Shown here: in pieces, positions 52,480 through 61,946 of the stretch
How the letters are laid out: the number at the start of each line of letters is the position of its first letter
Position numbering within the stretch: position 1 is the first letter of the stretch
Source: Phaeobacter sp. 22II1-1F12B
GTDB taxonomy: Bacteria > Pseudomonadota > Alphaproteobacteria > Rhodobacterales > Rhodobacteraceae
Length of the DNA stretch: 64,000 nucleotides
Direction of reading: 5' to 3'
Assembly: GCF_002210165.1 (NCBI RefSeq)
Contig: NZ_AQQP01000009.1
Coordinates: 62,001-126,000, forward strand
Position numbers and translations under genes: made by a program
Notes under the pieces: generated by a model
Databases searched by the model: none
The model's input: the letters and a program-made list of their open reading frames with translations, nothing else
Told to the model about the DNA's origin: nothing

Positions 52480-53711
52480 AATTGCCGCGGAAACGGTTTA
52501 GACCGTTTCACGGCCTCTTTCCACAAGCGATCCCGGTTATTCTGAGCCGTCGCGGAATAGTCGTTGCCAAGTATGATGTCAGCGACCCTTGCCGCAGTCA
52601 GCACGGTATTTTCGCCGTCCAATTCGGTTTTGATCCGAAAACTTTGCAGCTTTGATTTCGCCTTTTCCCAGCGAGCAGCCAGACGCTTTCGACTGACATC
52701 AGAAACACCTTCGGAAATCAATTTCTCAAGGATTTCGCTTTCGCCCTTAATGGCCGCGTATTCACGAAGCCGCCGGATAACATCCTGCTGTTCCTCAACC
52801 CCATGGCCTTTGTGGTCGGCCAGCACAAAGCGAAACCAAGCGGCATAGTCGGGTTTTTCCTCGACTTCTAGAATGTGTCGAACCGTTTCCATAACCTGAA
52901 AAAATGCCCCCCGGACGCTGGTTCCGAAATCAGCTACATCGCGCATCTGGTCCGCATTGTTCTCGGCGGCAAATCGTGCAGCGGGATTGCTGGCGTCTTT
53001 CTTTATGGCCTTCGAGTTATGGGCCGCCCCGGTGCTGGCAGCACTCTTGCCGCTGATCGTTATCGGATGTCGCAGGTCAAAGTGCCTGGCATTCTGAAAT
53101 ACTGCAAGATCAGTAAAGTAAAGATCCGGACTGGTTCCATTGAAGAAAACGCCGTTGGCCGCGCGATTTTTTTCCATGAAAGCACGGGAGGCAGCGCCGT
53201 GATAGATCGTCGGCGCACGGAAATCCTCGTAATCCGCCTGCAGAAGTTTAGATTTCATCGCCTTCATATCGATCTGCTCGAGTGCACCGAACAGGAACTT
53301 TTTCTCAAACCGAACGCCACCGTTCTTGCCAGAGTAATTATCGGTCACCCAACCAAACGTGGGAATAGACCAGCTAAGCGAGTCCGGTTGAAAATGCTCA
53401 ATGACTTCCCTGAAGACCGAAAACTGTTGGGGAATAAACGCATCGTCGTCCCCAATATAGATGATATAATCGCCCGTCGCATGAGACAGGGAAAACTCGA
53501 AATTCTGCCGCATTGAGATACGCGTCCCGGTGTTGATAACCTTGAGACGCGGATCTTTTATCTCGGCCAGAACTTCATCTGTGTCGTCGGTGCTGGCATT
53601 ATTGCTAACGATGATCTCGATATCGTCATCATCAATGTCCAACACGGTCTGCAGACAATGGCGCAGGTAGAATGCACGCTCACGCGTAGGGATAATGATG
53701 CTTACGCGCAT
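52476..53711 (-). CDS. Family 2 glycosyltransferase
   Basis: 411 residues. GT-A fold: SIIIPTRERAFYLRHCLQTV, IIVSNNASTDDTDEVL, then YIIYIGDDDAFIPQQF containing the metal-binding DDD (DXD). The C-terminal ~180 residues are family-specific and helical, with no membrane span. Last gene of the CDP-sugar operon, five bases after the CmcI-like gene. Likely transfers the sugar made by the operon to a surface glycan. Shares CTAG with the FkbM stop. Confidence 0.9.
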   Translation of the reverse strand: MRVSIIIPTRERAFYLRHCLQTVLDIDDDDIEIIVSNNASTDDTDEVLAEIKDPRLKVINTGTRISMRQNFEFSLSHATGDYIIYIGDDDAFIPQQFSVFREVIEHFQPDSLSWSIPTFGWVTDNYSGKNGGVRFEKKFLFGALEQIDMKAMKSKLLQADYEDFRAPTIYHGAASRAFMEKNRAANGVFFNGTSPDLYFTDLAVFQNARHFDLRHPITISGKSAASTGAAHNSKAIKKDASNPAARFAAENNADQMRDVADFGTSVRGAFFQVMETVRHILEVEEKPDYAAWFRFVLADHKGHGVEEQQDVIRRLREYAAIKGESEILEKLISEGVSDVSRKRLAARWEKAKSKLQSFRIKTELDGENTVLTAARVADIILGNDYSATAQNNRDRLWKEAVKRSKPFPRQF

Positions 53712-53716
53712 ATCCT

Positions 53717-54496
53717 TTATCCGATGCGTTTCAGAAAACCATCCGGCGCCACGGAGACCAGCAACTTATGGTCGATGTTTTTGTCGATTTCGAATTCAGG
53801 GTGCGATTTGAGATATGCGTGTAGCGCCGTCTTGGGATTATCCCCGGGGCCCCAGGGGCGATCACCGAACATATCTGCGGGAAGATCTTCGATGACCGTA
53901 TCGAAGACAACGCAATAGCTGTCTTTGCTCACGAGTGGCGCGTAAGCCTCAAGCTCCGCAAGGACGTGCTCATGCGTGTGATTGCTATCAAGGCAGACCA
54001 GAACACGCTTGTACCTGCCTGCGATCATTTTGACCTTTTCGATGATCTCGCTGTCGATACTCGAACCTTGGATCATCTCGATACGGCTTGCCATTGGATG
54101 CGCTTCGATAGCCGCCTTGTTGTGGGCACGTATATCGATATCGACACCCAGAACTTTTCGTTCGGATTTCGAAGGATCGATATTCTTACCGGCTTCAATC
54201 GCATCACACATGTCAAGCATCGCGAGAGCGGACGCGGACATGATCAGCGAGCCACCATGGGCAATACCGGTTTCGATGATGAGATCCGGCTTTATCTGCC
54301 AGATCAGCTCCTGCATCGCGACCATGTCCTGAGGGTACTGGATGATAGGACGACCAAGCGACGTAAAGGTATAGGAGTATTTCTTGGCATTAACCAACCG
54401 CATCCATTCATTGGACGCTGCGGCGATATCCTGATCCTTGCCAAGCTCGCGGATGATCTCTTGCCGTTCCTGCTCGAATTCCTTGATCGGATCCAT
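53717..54496 (-). CDS. CmcI-like (cephalosporin hydroxylase family) SAM-dependent methyltransferase
   Basis: 259 residues. SAM-site DLIIETGIAHGGSLIMSASA, metal/substrate residues in VLGVDIDIRAHN and VLVCLDSNHTHEHVLAELEA, and YCVVFDTVIEDLP. Despite the historical family name, characterised relatives are O-methyltransferases (for example rhamnosyl O-methyltransferase). Placed between the NeuD-like gene and the glycosyltransferase, it is a candidate for O-methylating the new sugar or its acceptor. Confidence 0.85.
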   Translation of the reverse strand: MDPIKEFEQERQEIIRELGKDQDIAAASNEWMRLVNAKKYSYTFTSLGRPIIQYPQDMVAMQELIWQIKPDLIIETGIAHGGSLIMSASALAMLDMCDAIEAGKNIDPSKSERKVLGVDIDIRAHNKAAIEAHPMASRIEMIQGSSIDSEIIEKVKMIAGRYKRVLVCLDSNHTHEHVLAELEAYAPLVSKDSYCVVFDTVIEDLPADMFGDRPWGPGDNPKTALHAYLKSHPEFEIDKNIDHKLLVSVAPDGFLKRIG

Positions 54497-54511
54497 GTCA
54501 AATCTCTCTTT

Positions 54512-55156
54512 TCACGTTGAAACCGGCCGTGCCGGGATACCTGTAACGACGGTATTCGCTGGAACGTCGCAGGTCACTGTCGCCCCTGCGCCTACCACAG
54601 AGCCCGCCCCGATGTGAAGCCGCGGCAGAACCGTTGCCCCTGCCCCGATGAACGCATTTTCGCCGACACGCACACAGCCACAAAGCGTCGCTCCGGGCGC
54701 AACATGCACACCATCAGCAAGATTGCATTCGTGATCGACAACTGCACCGTGATTGACGATCACACCACGGCCAATCCTCGCGTCAGCGGCCAGCACGGAC
54801 TGCGCCATCACATGCGATCCTTTGCCAACGACTGAAGACGGTGCACAATGCGCCAAGGGATGGATCAATTCCGGCGTTTCGATACCGCTCGCCGCGAAAA
54901 GATCAAGGATCTCTAACCGATCCGCGCCACGTCCGCCACCGATTGCGACTAGGCCCCTAAGATCGTCTGACCGAAACTTCTCCAGTAAAGCTCTGAACCC
55001 CTCAATCCCCACTGCAACAGGAACGTCATCCTGAATTGCCTCAGCATTCCGATCATTGTCGATCAACGCGACAATCCTGTCGTTTGTCCCAATCATATCT
55101 CGTAGAACGCGAGCATGTCCCGAGCTACCCCAGACCACAAAACGGCGTTCATCCAT
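54512..55156 (-). CDS. NeuD/PglD-like sugar acyltransferase
   Basis: 214 residues. N-terminal Rossmann-like subdomain (VVWGSSGHARVLRDMIG, LVAIGGGRGADRLEIL) and a C-terminal left-handed beta-helix (VNHGAVVDHECNLADGVHVA, GAGATVTCDVPANTVVTGIP). VDHE contains the catalytic His of PglD-type enzymes, which N-acetylate UDP-4-amino sugars. It overlaps the aminotransferase gene by eight bases, so it probably acylates that enzyme's amino product. Confidence 0.9.
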   Translation of the reverse strand: MDERRFVVWGSSGHARVLRDMIGTNDRIVALIDNDRNAEAIQDDVPVAVGIEGFRALLEKFRSDDLRGLVAIGGGRGADRLEILDLFAASGIETPELIHPLAHCAPSSVVGKGSHVMAQSVLAADARIGRGVIVNHGAVVDHECNLADGVHVAPGATLCGCVRVGENAFIGAGATVLPRLHIGAGSVVGAGATVTCDVPANTVVTGIPARPVST

Positions 55157-56255
55157 CCAGCAGACCTCGGATCACCGCGCACACCCGATCAATGTCGTCA
55201 TCCGTCATGTCATGATAACTTGGCAGGTTCAGCGCACGTGCTGCAATGTCTTCGGCCACCGGTGTCGCAAACCGGTTTTCGAAGAAATCCAATTCGGACA
55301 GCGGGCTAAAGAACACGCGCGCATCGATATCTGCCGATTGAAAAGCAGCAATTGCCTTATCTCTCGTGACGCCGGTCTTCTTGTCAAAGACAACTGTCGG
55401 CATCCAGGCACCGTTCACCACATGGTCCGGTTCCGGGTTCATCGCAATACTGTTGCTTGGAAAGAGCCGCTGCTTGTAGGCGGCAAGGATTTCCCGCTTA
55501 CGCGAGGCAAGCTCTTCTGCCCGCTCAACCTGAGCACAGCCAATGGCAGCCTGAACGTTCGAAATCTTGTATTTGAACCCGATCATGTCCGGCCAGAACT
55601 GTCTTGTCTGCTGCCGCGACCTCCCATGATTGCTCAGCGTGAGGACAGTTTCGTAGAGATCGGGGGCGTTGGTAACGAACATTCCGCCTTCGCCCGTCGT
55701 CATCGTCTTGGTGCCATGGAAGGAAAACGTACCGAACCTCCCCATGGAGCCGGCTCTCTGGCCCCGATATTGTGACCCCAGTGCTTCTGCAGCGTCCTCG
55801 ATCAACGTTACCCCATGGCGTTCCGCAATATCCTGCAACGCGGCCATATCGCAGAGGTTGCCATAGATATGCGTCGCCACTATGGCCTTGGTCTTTGGCG
55901 TAATGGCGGCCACGACTTTGTCCGGATCGATGCACCAGGATACAGGGTCCACGTCCACAAAGACTGGCGTGGCCCCCAAATGGACAATCGGCGCAGCTGT
56001 GGCGATCCAGTTCGTGTCGGCAAGGATGACCTCGTCACCGCCAGAAATGCCAAGCGCCGCAAGCCCCATGTGCATCGCGCCCGTGCAGCTTGACGTGGCA
56101 ATCGCGTATTCGACCCCCAGATACTCACGAAACCCCGCCTCGAACCGGTGAATGTAGTCGTAACACTGTGCCCCCCAACCATTGCGGGCTGCATCCGTCG
56201 CGTATTCGACTTCAAGGTCGGTTATGGACGGGCGCGTATAGGCGATTCGGCTCAT
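55149..56255 (-). CDS. DegT/DnrJ/EryC1/StrS-family PLP aminotransferase
   Basis: 368 residues. Sugar aminotransferase: EYAIATSSCTGAMHMGLAAL, VFVDVDPVSWCID, LIEDAAEALGSQYRGQRAGS, and the PLP Lys in FSFHGTKTMTTGEGG. Lys is present where deoxygenating members (ColD, DdhC) have His, so transamination, not C3 deoxygenation, is predicted. The expected substrate is a CDP-4-keto or 3-keto-6-deoxyhexose from the upstream genes. Confidence 0.93.
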   Translation of the reverse strand: MSRIAYTRPSITDLEVEYATDAARNGWGAQCYDYIHRFEAGFREYLGVEYAIATSSCTGAMHMGLAALGISGGDEVILADTNWIATAAPIVHLGATPVFVDVDPVSWCIDPDKVVAAITPKTKAIVATHIYGNLCDMAALQDIAERHGVTLIEDAAEALGSQYRGQRAGSMGRFGTFSFHGTKTMTTGEGGMFVTNAPDLYETVLTLSNHGRSRQQTRQFWPDMIGFKYKISNVQAAIGCAQVERAEELASRKREILAAYKQRLFPSNSIAMNPEPDHVVNGAWMPTVVFDKKTGVTRDKAIAAFQSADIDARVFFSPLSELDFFENRFATPVAEDIAARALNLPSYHDMTDDDIDRVCAVIRGLLDG

Positions 56256-57469
56256 GAGATTTTCATCTCCGGTACTGCAGTGACGAATTTCGTGCCGAGA
56301 TCAGAAAGTTCAGCAAGTTGAGCCCTGACTTCGGGCATGATGTTCCAAGGAAACACGACAAGGTAATCCGGTCGGTCCACATCAAGCGCGGAAGGCGGGC
56401 GAATTGGAATGTGGCTGCCCGGCAAATACTTGCCCTGCTTCGACGCTGCCGCATCACACACAAACGGGATCAGGTCGGGTTTAATTCCCGCGAAATTTGC
56501 AAGGGTGTTTCCTTTTGCTGCCGCGCCATATGCCGCCACAGATTTCCCATCCCGCCGCGCGTCCAGCAAGAACCGAAGAAAATCGTTCCGGACGCTTTCC
56601 GCTTTGGACTGGAACTCCGAATAAAATTCATCTTCCTCCATGCCGCGCCGACGTTCCTCTGCCAGCAGTTCCGCGACTTTGGACCGGGACGCATGATCGG
56701 CCTTTTCGCGACAGGCGTAGACTCTCAGCGATCCACCATGGGTCGGCAGTTCTTCGACATCAAAAACCCTAAGCCCGGCGGACGCCATGATCTTTGTTAC
56801 GCTCAACAGCGACAGATACGAAAAATGTTCATGGTAAACTGTATCAAACTGGTTGAATTCGACCAATCGCATCAAATGCGGGAATTCCAGCGTGACCACA
56901 CCTTGCGGCTTTAAGGATTCAGTAAGGCCCAAGGTAAAGTCATTAATATCAGGTACATGCGCGTATACGTTGTTTCCAAGGATTAAGTCCGCTCGCGGCA
57001 GTTCCTTTGCCATTTCCTCGCCAAAGAACTCTTGAAGCACAGGGATTCCCAGCGCCTCGGCAGCTTCGGCCGTGCTTTTTGTCGGTTCGACACCCAGACA
57101 GGGAATGTCTCTCTCAAGGAAGTTTTTCAGCAGGTAGCCGTCATTCGACGCAACCTCGATAACATGGCTGTCGGAAGTCAGGGACAGACGATCCACGATC
57201 ATGTCGACATATTCCGCCGCATGCGCCAGCCAGCTCTTCGAGGTCGAGGAAAAATAGGCGTAGTCTTCGGTAAATAACTGATCTGCGTCAGCAAAATCTT
57301 CTGTCTGCACAAGTCGGCAAGATGAGCAAACCCAAAGCCGCAAGGGAAAAGTAATCTCGGGATGCGATAGATCCTCAACGGTCAAATAAGCATTCGACGG
57401 CGGCGCATGACCGAGATCAAGAAACTTGAGCGTAAGCTCTGTTTTACAGTGGCGGCATTCATTGGTCAC
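56252..57469 (-). CDS. Sugar C-methyltransferase (TylCIII/NovU-like)
   Basis: 405 residues. N-terminal zinc-binding Cys pairs (Cys5, Cys8, Cys48, Cys51), SAM-binding domain (VIEVASNDGYLLKNFLERDI, GVEPTKSTAEAAEALG, GNNVYAHVPDINDFTLGLTE), the active-site TVYHEHFSYLSL, and a C-terminal domain (YGAAAKGNTLANFAGI). The characterised family adds a methyl to C3 (or C5) of a nucleotide-4-keto-6-deoxysugar, giving branched sugars. Coupled to the epimerase gene by a four-base overlap. Confidence 0.92.
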   Translation of the reverse strand: MTNECRHCKTELTLKFLDLGHAPPSNAYLTVEDLSHPEITFPLRLWVCSSCRLVQTEDFADADQLFTEDYAYFSSTSKSWLAHAAEYVDMIVDRLSLTSDSHVIEVASNDGYLLKNFLERDIPCLGVEPTKSTAEAAEALGIPVLQEFFGEEMAKELPRADLILGNNVYAHVPDINDFTLGLTESLKPQGVVTLEFPHLMRLVEFNQFDTVYHEHFSYLSLLSVTKIMASAGLRVFDVEELPTHGGSLRVYACREKADHASRSKVAELLAEERRRGMEEDEFYSEFQSKAESVRNDFLRFLLDARRDGKSVAAYGAAAKGNTLANFAGIKPDLIPFVCDAAASKQGKYLPGSHIPIRPPSALDVDRPDYLVVFPWNIMPEVRAQLAELSDLGTKFVTAVPEMKIS

Positions 57470-58008
57470 AGCGGAGGAACGTCCTTTAATCGAGGAAGTG
57501 CGGTATCACGCTCAGACAGATTGCGCGGCTCAAGCGGCCAGTCAATTCCAAGCGCAGGATCCAGAGGATTTACGCCGCCCTCGGATGACGGAGCGTAGGG
57601 CGTTGAATGAAAATACTGGAGTTCTGAGTTCGACTTCAATGTCTGGAAGCCATGGGCAAAACCTTCGGGAATGTAGATCGCATTACGGAGATCTCCGCTC
57701 AACTCGACTGTTAAAAACTCGCCGAAAGTCACTGAATCCGAACGTAAATCCACGATGAAATCCGCAACGCATCCTTGCAGGCATCGTACCAGTTTCACTT
57801 CCCTATTCGGAGACCGCTGAAAGTGCATGCCACGTAATGTTCCGACCTCGACGCTATGTGACATGTTGATCTGCGGCCAGTTCGTGTTGAGCCCATGTGC
57901 CGCAAACTCTTCATCGCAATACATACGTGCGAAGAACCCGCGCTCATCTGACCGCGGCTCCAATTGCACCTCGTAAGCGCCTGACAATGAGAGAGGAATA
58001 AAATTCAT
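57466..58008 (-). CDS. RmlC-like nucleotide-4-keto-6-deoxysugar 3,5-epimerase
   Basis: 180 residues, cupin. GTLRGMHFQ with the catalytic-base His, KLVRCLQGCVADFIVDLRSD, IPEGFAHGFQTL and PLDPALGIDWPL. In this operon the substrate is likely the CDP-sugar made by RfbG rather than a dTDP sugar. The loop QYFHSTPYAPSSEGGVN holds the expected Tyr but departs from RmlC consensus, so it may do only one epimerisation. Confidence 0.9.
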   Translation of the reverse strand: MNFIPLSLSGAYEVQLEPRSDERGFFARMYCDEEFAAHGLNTNWPQINMSHSVEVGTLRGMHFQRSPNREVKLVRCLQGCVADFIVDLRSDSVTFGEFLTVELSGDLRNAIYIPEGFAHGFQTLKSNSELQYFHSTPYAPSSEGGVNPLDPALGIDWPLEPRNLSERDTALPRLKDVPPL

Positions 58009-59060
58009 CCAGACATCTCGAAATCACGGATTTGCGCTAAGGTCACAGGCAGGACGTCGCCACCTTCGGCAGCAGTCTTGTACCATTGCATGGTCTCCCG
58101 GACACTTCTTTCGAAATCCCAGCGTGGTGCATACCCAAGTTCGTTGCGTGCTCTTTCGATTCCAAGACTTAGCTGACCGGCCTCGTGCGGCGCTCCAGGT
58201 TGGGATGCATCCTCCCAATTCCCGTGCCACGAATTTAGGGCCGTGCTCACCAAATCTCGTACCGGCCGCACATCGCCCGTTTCCGGCCCGAAATTATAGC
58301 TCTCGGAAATTTTGCCACCCTCGTACAACGCCTCGGCAAGCAACATGTATCCGGACAGGGGTTCGAGAACATGTTGCCACGGTCTGGATGATTTGGGGTT
58401 CCGGACTGGTAGGGTTTTCCCGACAGACAGCGCCCGGGCAAGGTCGGGCAGAATTCTGTTCGCGGCCCAGTCACCGCCGCCGATCACGTTGCCGGCCCGA
58501 GCCGTAGCGACACGCACGTTGTGATCCGCAAAGAAGGACTTTCGCCAGCTTGAAATCAGCAACTCACAGGCCGCTTTGCTGGCGCTGTAAGGATCATGGC
58601 CGCCAAGCCGGTCTTCTTCGCGATACGGGTAAATCCATTCGCGATTTTCGTACACCTTGTCAGTAGTGATCATAACCGCGGCACAAGGTTTTTCTAGCTC
58701 GCGCAGCGCTTGCAAAACATGCGCCGTCCCCATCACGTTCGTATCCCAATTGGTCAGGGGGTCCTCATAGGACGCAAGCACAAGCGGCTGGGCAGCCAGA
58801 TGGAAAAGAACGTCCGGCTGGACCTCAATGACCTTACGCCGAACCGTTTCATAGCTGCGAATATCGCCGATCGAATGGTTCAGACGATCCGCCAAGTGTA
58901 ACTGTTCGAATAGCGAAGGATCCGTTTCAGGTTCTAATGCGATACCTGAGACTTTGGCGCCAAGACCCGACAACCAAAGAGATAACCAGCTACCCTTGAA
59001 ACCGGTATGACCGGTTACCAGAACTGATTTCCCCTGCCAGAACCCCGCCATCGAATTCAT
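58005..59060 (-). CDS. rfbG: CDP-glucose 4,6-dehydratase
   Basis: 351 residues. Short-chain dehydrogenase fold: NAD motif [47 protein letters not shown] (catalytic Thr), [14 protein letters not shown] (YxxxK), and [12 protein letters not shown], the RfbG signature. Produces CDP-4-keto-6-deoxyglucose. ATG 59060 overlaps the rfbF stop as ATGA; a longer frame into rfbF is not used. Confidence 0.96.
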   Translation of the reverse strand: MNSMAGFWQGKSVLVTGHTGFKGSWLSLWLSGLGAKVSGIALEPETDPSLFEQLHLADRLNHSIGDIRSYETVRRKVIEVQPDVLFHLAAQPLVLASYEDPLTNWDTNVMGTAHVLQALRELEKPCAAVMITTDKVYENREWIYPYREEDRLGGHDPYSASKAACELLISSWRKSFFADHNVRVATARAGNVIGGGDWAANRILPDLARALSVGKTLPVRNPKSSRPWQHVLEPLSGYMLLAEALYEGGKISESYNFGPETGDVRPVRDLVSTALNSWHGNWEDASQPGAPHEAGQLSLGIERARNELGYAPRWDFERSVRETMQWYKTAAEGGDVLPVTLAQIRDFEMSG

Positions 59061-59827
59061 TTCCACGTGTGCCAAGGAGCGGAACCGGACGCCCACATCT
59101 CCTCGAGCATGGCCTTGTCACGCATCGTGTCCATCGCCATCCAAAACCCATCGTGCTTCCAGAGACCGAGCTGACGGTCATCCGCCAACTCCTCTAAAGG
59201 TCCGGTTTCAAAAACCGTATCATCGCCTTCAATCCGGTCAAAAACCGACGGCTCACAAACCATGAAACCGCCATTCACCCAGCGATTGTCACCTTTCGGC
59301 TTTTCTTGAAAACGGGTTACGCGGTTGCCTTCGATTCCCAGTGCACCAAAACGTCCGGCTGGAAGAATTGCCGTCAAAGTCGCTTCGCAGCCTTCGGATT
59401 TATGGAAATCGACCAGCCCGGTTATATCGACATCGCTCACGCCATCCCCATAGGTCAGACAGAATGTGCCATCGACATAGTCGCGAATGCGTTTAATCCG
59501 CCCGCCGGTCATTGTCGCTTCCCCTGTATCTACAAGGGTAATCTTCCAAGGCTCGGCGCTCTGATTGTGCACTTCCATGCTGTTGTTAGACAGATCAAAG
59601 GTCACGTCGGACATATGAAGGAAGTAATTGGCGAAATACTCCTTGATCATATAGCCCTTGTAGCCACAGCACACGACGAACTCCGTGATGCCGTGGACGC
59701 CATATAGTTTCATGATGTGCCACAACATCGGACGGCCGCCGACTTCGATCATGGGTTTGGGCCGCAAATGGGATTCCTCGCTAATTCGCGTCCCGAACCC
59801 CCCGGCTAGAATGACTGTTTTCACCAA
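59057..59827 (-). CDS. rfbF: Glucose-1-phosphate cytidylyltransferase
   Basis: 256 residues. Nucleotidyltransferase motif [52 protein letters not shown] (metal-binding Asp) and [20 protein letters not shown]. Makes CDP-glucose from CTP and glucose 1-phosphate, committing the operon to CDP-linked sugars. First gene of the operon; its promoter must lie in 59828-59908. Confidence 0.96.
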   Translation of the reverse strand: MVKTVILAGGFGTRISEESHLRPKPMIEVGGRPMLWHIMKLYGVHGITEFVVCCGYKGYMIKEYFANYFLHMSDVTFDLSNNSMEVHNQSAEPWKITLVDTGEATMTGGRIKRIRDYVDGTFCLTYGDGVSDVDITGLVDFHKSEGCEATLTAILPAGRFGALGIEGNRVTRFQEKPKGDNRWVNGGFMVCEPSVFDRIEGDDTVFETGPLEELADDRQLGLWKHDGFWMAMDTMRDKAMLEEMWASGSAPWHTWK

Positions 59828-59908
59828 AAAACCTGCCAGAATATTTCGATCTAATACGGAGTTACACGCTTGGCCCCTACGTCACAAGCAATGCGACAAC
59901 TACACATG

Positions 59909-59939
59909 AAAAAATGGCCATGTCTTGCGAACACGGCCA
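59909..59939 (-). terminator. Intrinsic terminator after the VPLPA-CTERM gene
   Basis: On the minus strand TGGCCGTGT pairs with ACATGGCCA (positions 59931-59939 with 59915-59923, one G-U), followed by six Us (59909-59914). It insulates the sugar operon from the upstream gene. Confidence 0.8.
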
Positions 59940-59966
59940 CTTTCGTCAAATTTCTAGAACGTCAGT

Positions 59967-60587
59967 TCAGGCTGATTTGGTTTTACAGCGCGCGACCAAA
60001 AGGCCGAGTCCACCCATCAACATCAAACCAGTCGCCGGCAACGGCACCGGCGCGGGCGCAGGCTGGACACGGTCCGCCGAAATCGGCTTGGAACTGCCAT
60101 TGAACTGCCCGCGCAATTCGCCACTCTCATTCGCGTTTGTGTCGACATCAACATAGACACCGCCGCCGGCCACGAGCGTTGCGAAATCGTCAAAGCTCAT
60201 CCCGCTTGCCACGTTGATATCATCAAAGGCGATCTTCTTGACCTTGAGTTTAAAACCCTTCTTGGTCTCTTTGTACCGGAAGTCGTCAAGCGAGAACGGC
60301 GCGATCACTTCTCCGACTTCGCCTGCCTCACCTGCGTACAATTGAATCGGCCCAAGGTCTGGATCGTCAAGCAGATCATCAAGGTCAAGATTCCGTACGC
60401 GGACCTTCAACTTGATCATTTCCTTCTTGGTCTTGAGCTTGAGCTTTGCCTTGCCTCGGGCATCCGTCGAAACCGCCTCGGGCGCGACACTCGCCCCCCT
60501 CAGTTTGGTTTCGTATTTCAGCGTTGCAGCACTGGCTGAAACCGCAAGCATGGCAATCACGCCCGCAGTTGATAGGATCTTTAACAT
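59967..60587 (-). CDS. CHRD-domain exported protein with VPLPA-CTERM sorting signal
   Basis: 206 residues. Signal peptide (MLKILSTAGVIAMLAVSASA), a Lys-rich stretch (KAKLKLKTKKEMIKLKVRVR), and a CHRD-like domain ending GGGVYVDVDTNANESGELRG with QF. The C-terminus has APVPLPATGLMLMGGLGLLV followed by ARCKTKSA: the VPLPA-CTERM variant of PEP-CTERM signals, processed by an exosortase after export. The basic end is weaker than the usual Arg run. PEP-CTERM systems often accompany exopolysaccharide loci, and one begins 140 bases away. No exosortase gene is in the window. Confidence 0.82.
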   Translation of the reverse strand: MLKILSTAGVIAMLAVSASAATLKYETKLRGASVAPEAVSTDARGKAKLKLKTKKEMIKLKVRVRNLDLDDLLDDPDLGPIQLYAGEAGEVGEVIAPFSLDDFRYKETKKGFKLKVKKIAFDDINVASGMSFDDFATLVAGGGVYVDVDTNANESGELRGQFNGSSKPISADRVQPAPAPVPLPATGLMLMGGLGLLVARCKTKSA

Positions 60588-60768
60588 CTTTACACCCTAA
60601 GTTGTTACTGAGCACCCTTTGCACTCTATACAGGCGAAAAATATAGCTTTTTCAGACTGACAGTCCACCCAATTCGGGCGGTTTCGCCACTTTTCGGGCC
60701 GAAAAAACACAGTTATAACAGAGATAACTCGCGATTTAGCCGCAATCGGCCAACCAACGTTCGAACGC

Positions 60769-60797
60769 AAAAAAGGCCGCCCAAAAGAACGGCCTTT
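60769..60797 (-). terminator. Intrinsic terminator of rplM-rpsI
   Basis: AAAGGCCG (60790-60797 on the minus strand) pairs with CGGCCTTT (60772-60779) around a ten-base loop, followed on the minus strand by a run of six Us (60769-60774, overlapping the stem). It lies 24 bases past the rpsI stop. Confidence 0.8.
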
Positions 60798-60820
60798 CCG
60801 CAATTGTAGTAAGCTGGCTT

Positions 60821-61321
60821 TTAGCGCTTGGAGAACTGGAAGCTCTTACGCGCCTTGGCCTTACCGTATTTCTTACGCTCGACGACGCGGCTGTCGCGCG
60901 TCAGGAAGCCTGCGGCTTTCAGTGCGCCACGCAGCGAGGGATCGTACAGCTGCAGAGCTTTGGAAACACCGTGCTTGACCGCGCCCGCCTGACCGGAAAG
61001 GCCACCACCTTTTACGGTCGCGACAACGTCGAACTGATCTTCGGTGCCCGAAACGGTGAAGGGCTGGCGAAGGATCATCTGCAGAACGGGGCGAGCGAAA
61101 TATTCGTTGATCGCTTTACCGTTGACGGTCACCTTGCCCGAACCCGGCTTGATCCAGACGCGCGCAACAGCGTCCTTACGTTTACCGGTAGCATAGGCAC
61201 GGCCCAGCTCGTCACGAACGGGTTCGCGCGGCGCGAGGTCGGTTTCGGTACCCTGAACGGCGCCGACATTCTCGGTCACGACGTCCTTGAGGTCTTCGAG
61301 GGAATTGATCTGGTCAGCCAT
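60821..61321 (-). CDS. rpsI: 30S ribosomal protein S9
   Basis: 166 residues. C-terminal S9 core: [54 protein letters not shown] and the terminal [11 protein letters not shown]. An acidic N-terminal extension of about 38 residues is usual in this group. It follows rplM by four bases. Confidence 0.97.
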   Translation of the reverse strand: MADQINSLEDLKDVVTENVGAVQGTETDLAPREPVRDELGRAYATGKRKDAVARVWIKPGSGKVTVNGKAINEYFARPVLQMILRQPFTVSGTEDQFDVVATVKGGGLSGQAGAVKHGVSKALQLYDPSLRGALKAAGFLTRDSRVVERKKYGKAKARKSFQFSKR

Positions 61322-61325
61322 TCAT

Positions 61326-61784
61326 TCAGCTCCGGGTGTTTTTCTTGTTCATGGATTTGACATCCAGAACTTCGGGGCTTTGCGCCTCGTGAGGGTGATC
61401 GCCACCTGCATAGATGCGCAGGTTGGTCATTTGCTGACGCGACAGACGGTTGCCCGGAAGCATCCGCTTGACAGCCTGGAACACGACACGCTCGGGGTGA
61501 GCGCCATCGAGGATCTGCTGCTTGGTGCGCGATTTGATCCCACCGGGGTGGCCGGTGTGCCAGTAGAAGTGCTCATCGCGCTTCTTGCCGGTCATCTGGA
61601 TCTTGTCCGCGTTGATCACGATGACATTGTCACCCATGTCCATGTGCGGCGTAAAAGTTGCCTTGTGCTTGCCGCGCAGACGCGAGGCGACGATCGATGC
61701 AAGGCGGCCCAGCACGACGCCTTCGGCATCGATGAGGATCCACTTCTTGTCGATCTCTGCTGGGGTGGCAGAAAAAGTTTTCAT
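61326..61784 (-). CDS. rplM: 50S ribosomal protein L13
   Basis: 152 residues. [79 protein letters not shown] 61784 ([12 protein letters not shown]) is the standard start; ATG 61805 would add seven residues without a ribosome site. A 162-base gap to the MocR gene holds the promoter of this pair. Confidence 0.97.
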   Translation of the reverse strand: MKTFSATPAEIDKKWILIDAEGVVLGRLASIVASRLRGKHKATFTPHMDMGDNVIVINADKIQMTGKKRDEHFYWHTGHPGGIKSRTKQQILDGAHPERVVFQAVKRMLPGNRLSRQQMTNLRIYAGGDHPHEAQSPEVLDVKSMNKKNTRS

Positions 61785-61946
61785 CAGCTTTGTCCCGTTT
61801 GACATGAAGGGCGCACACCCGGGGCGTGCGCCTGAATTCGATGGACGGGGTTTAATAAGCTATTACACGCCAGTCAAGCGCATCAAACACTATAAAACTT
61901 AGCAGATTCAGTTGCTTACAAAATAGGTATTAGAATACCCCAAAAA

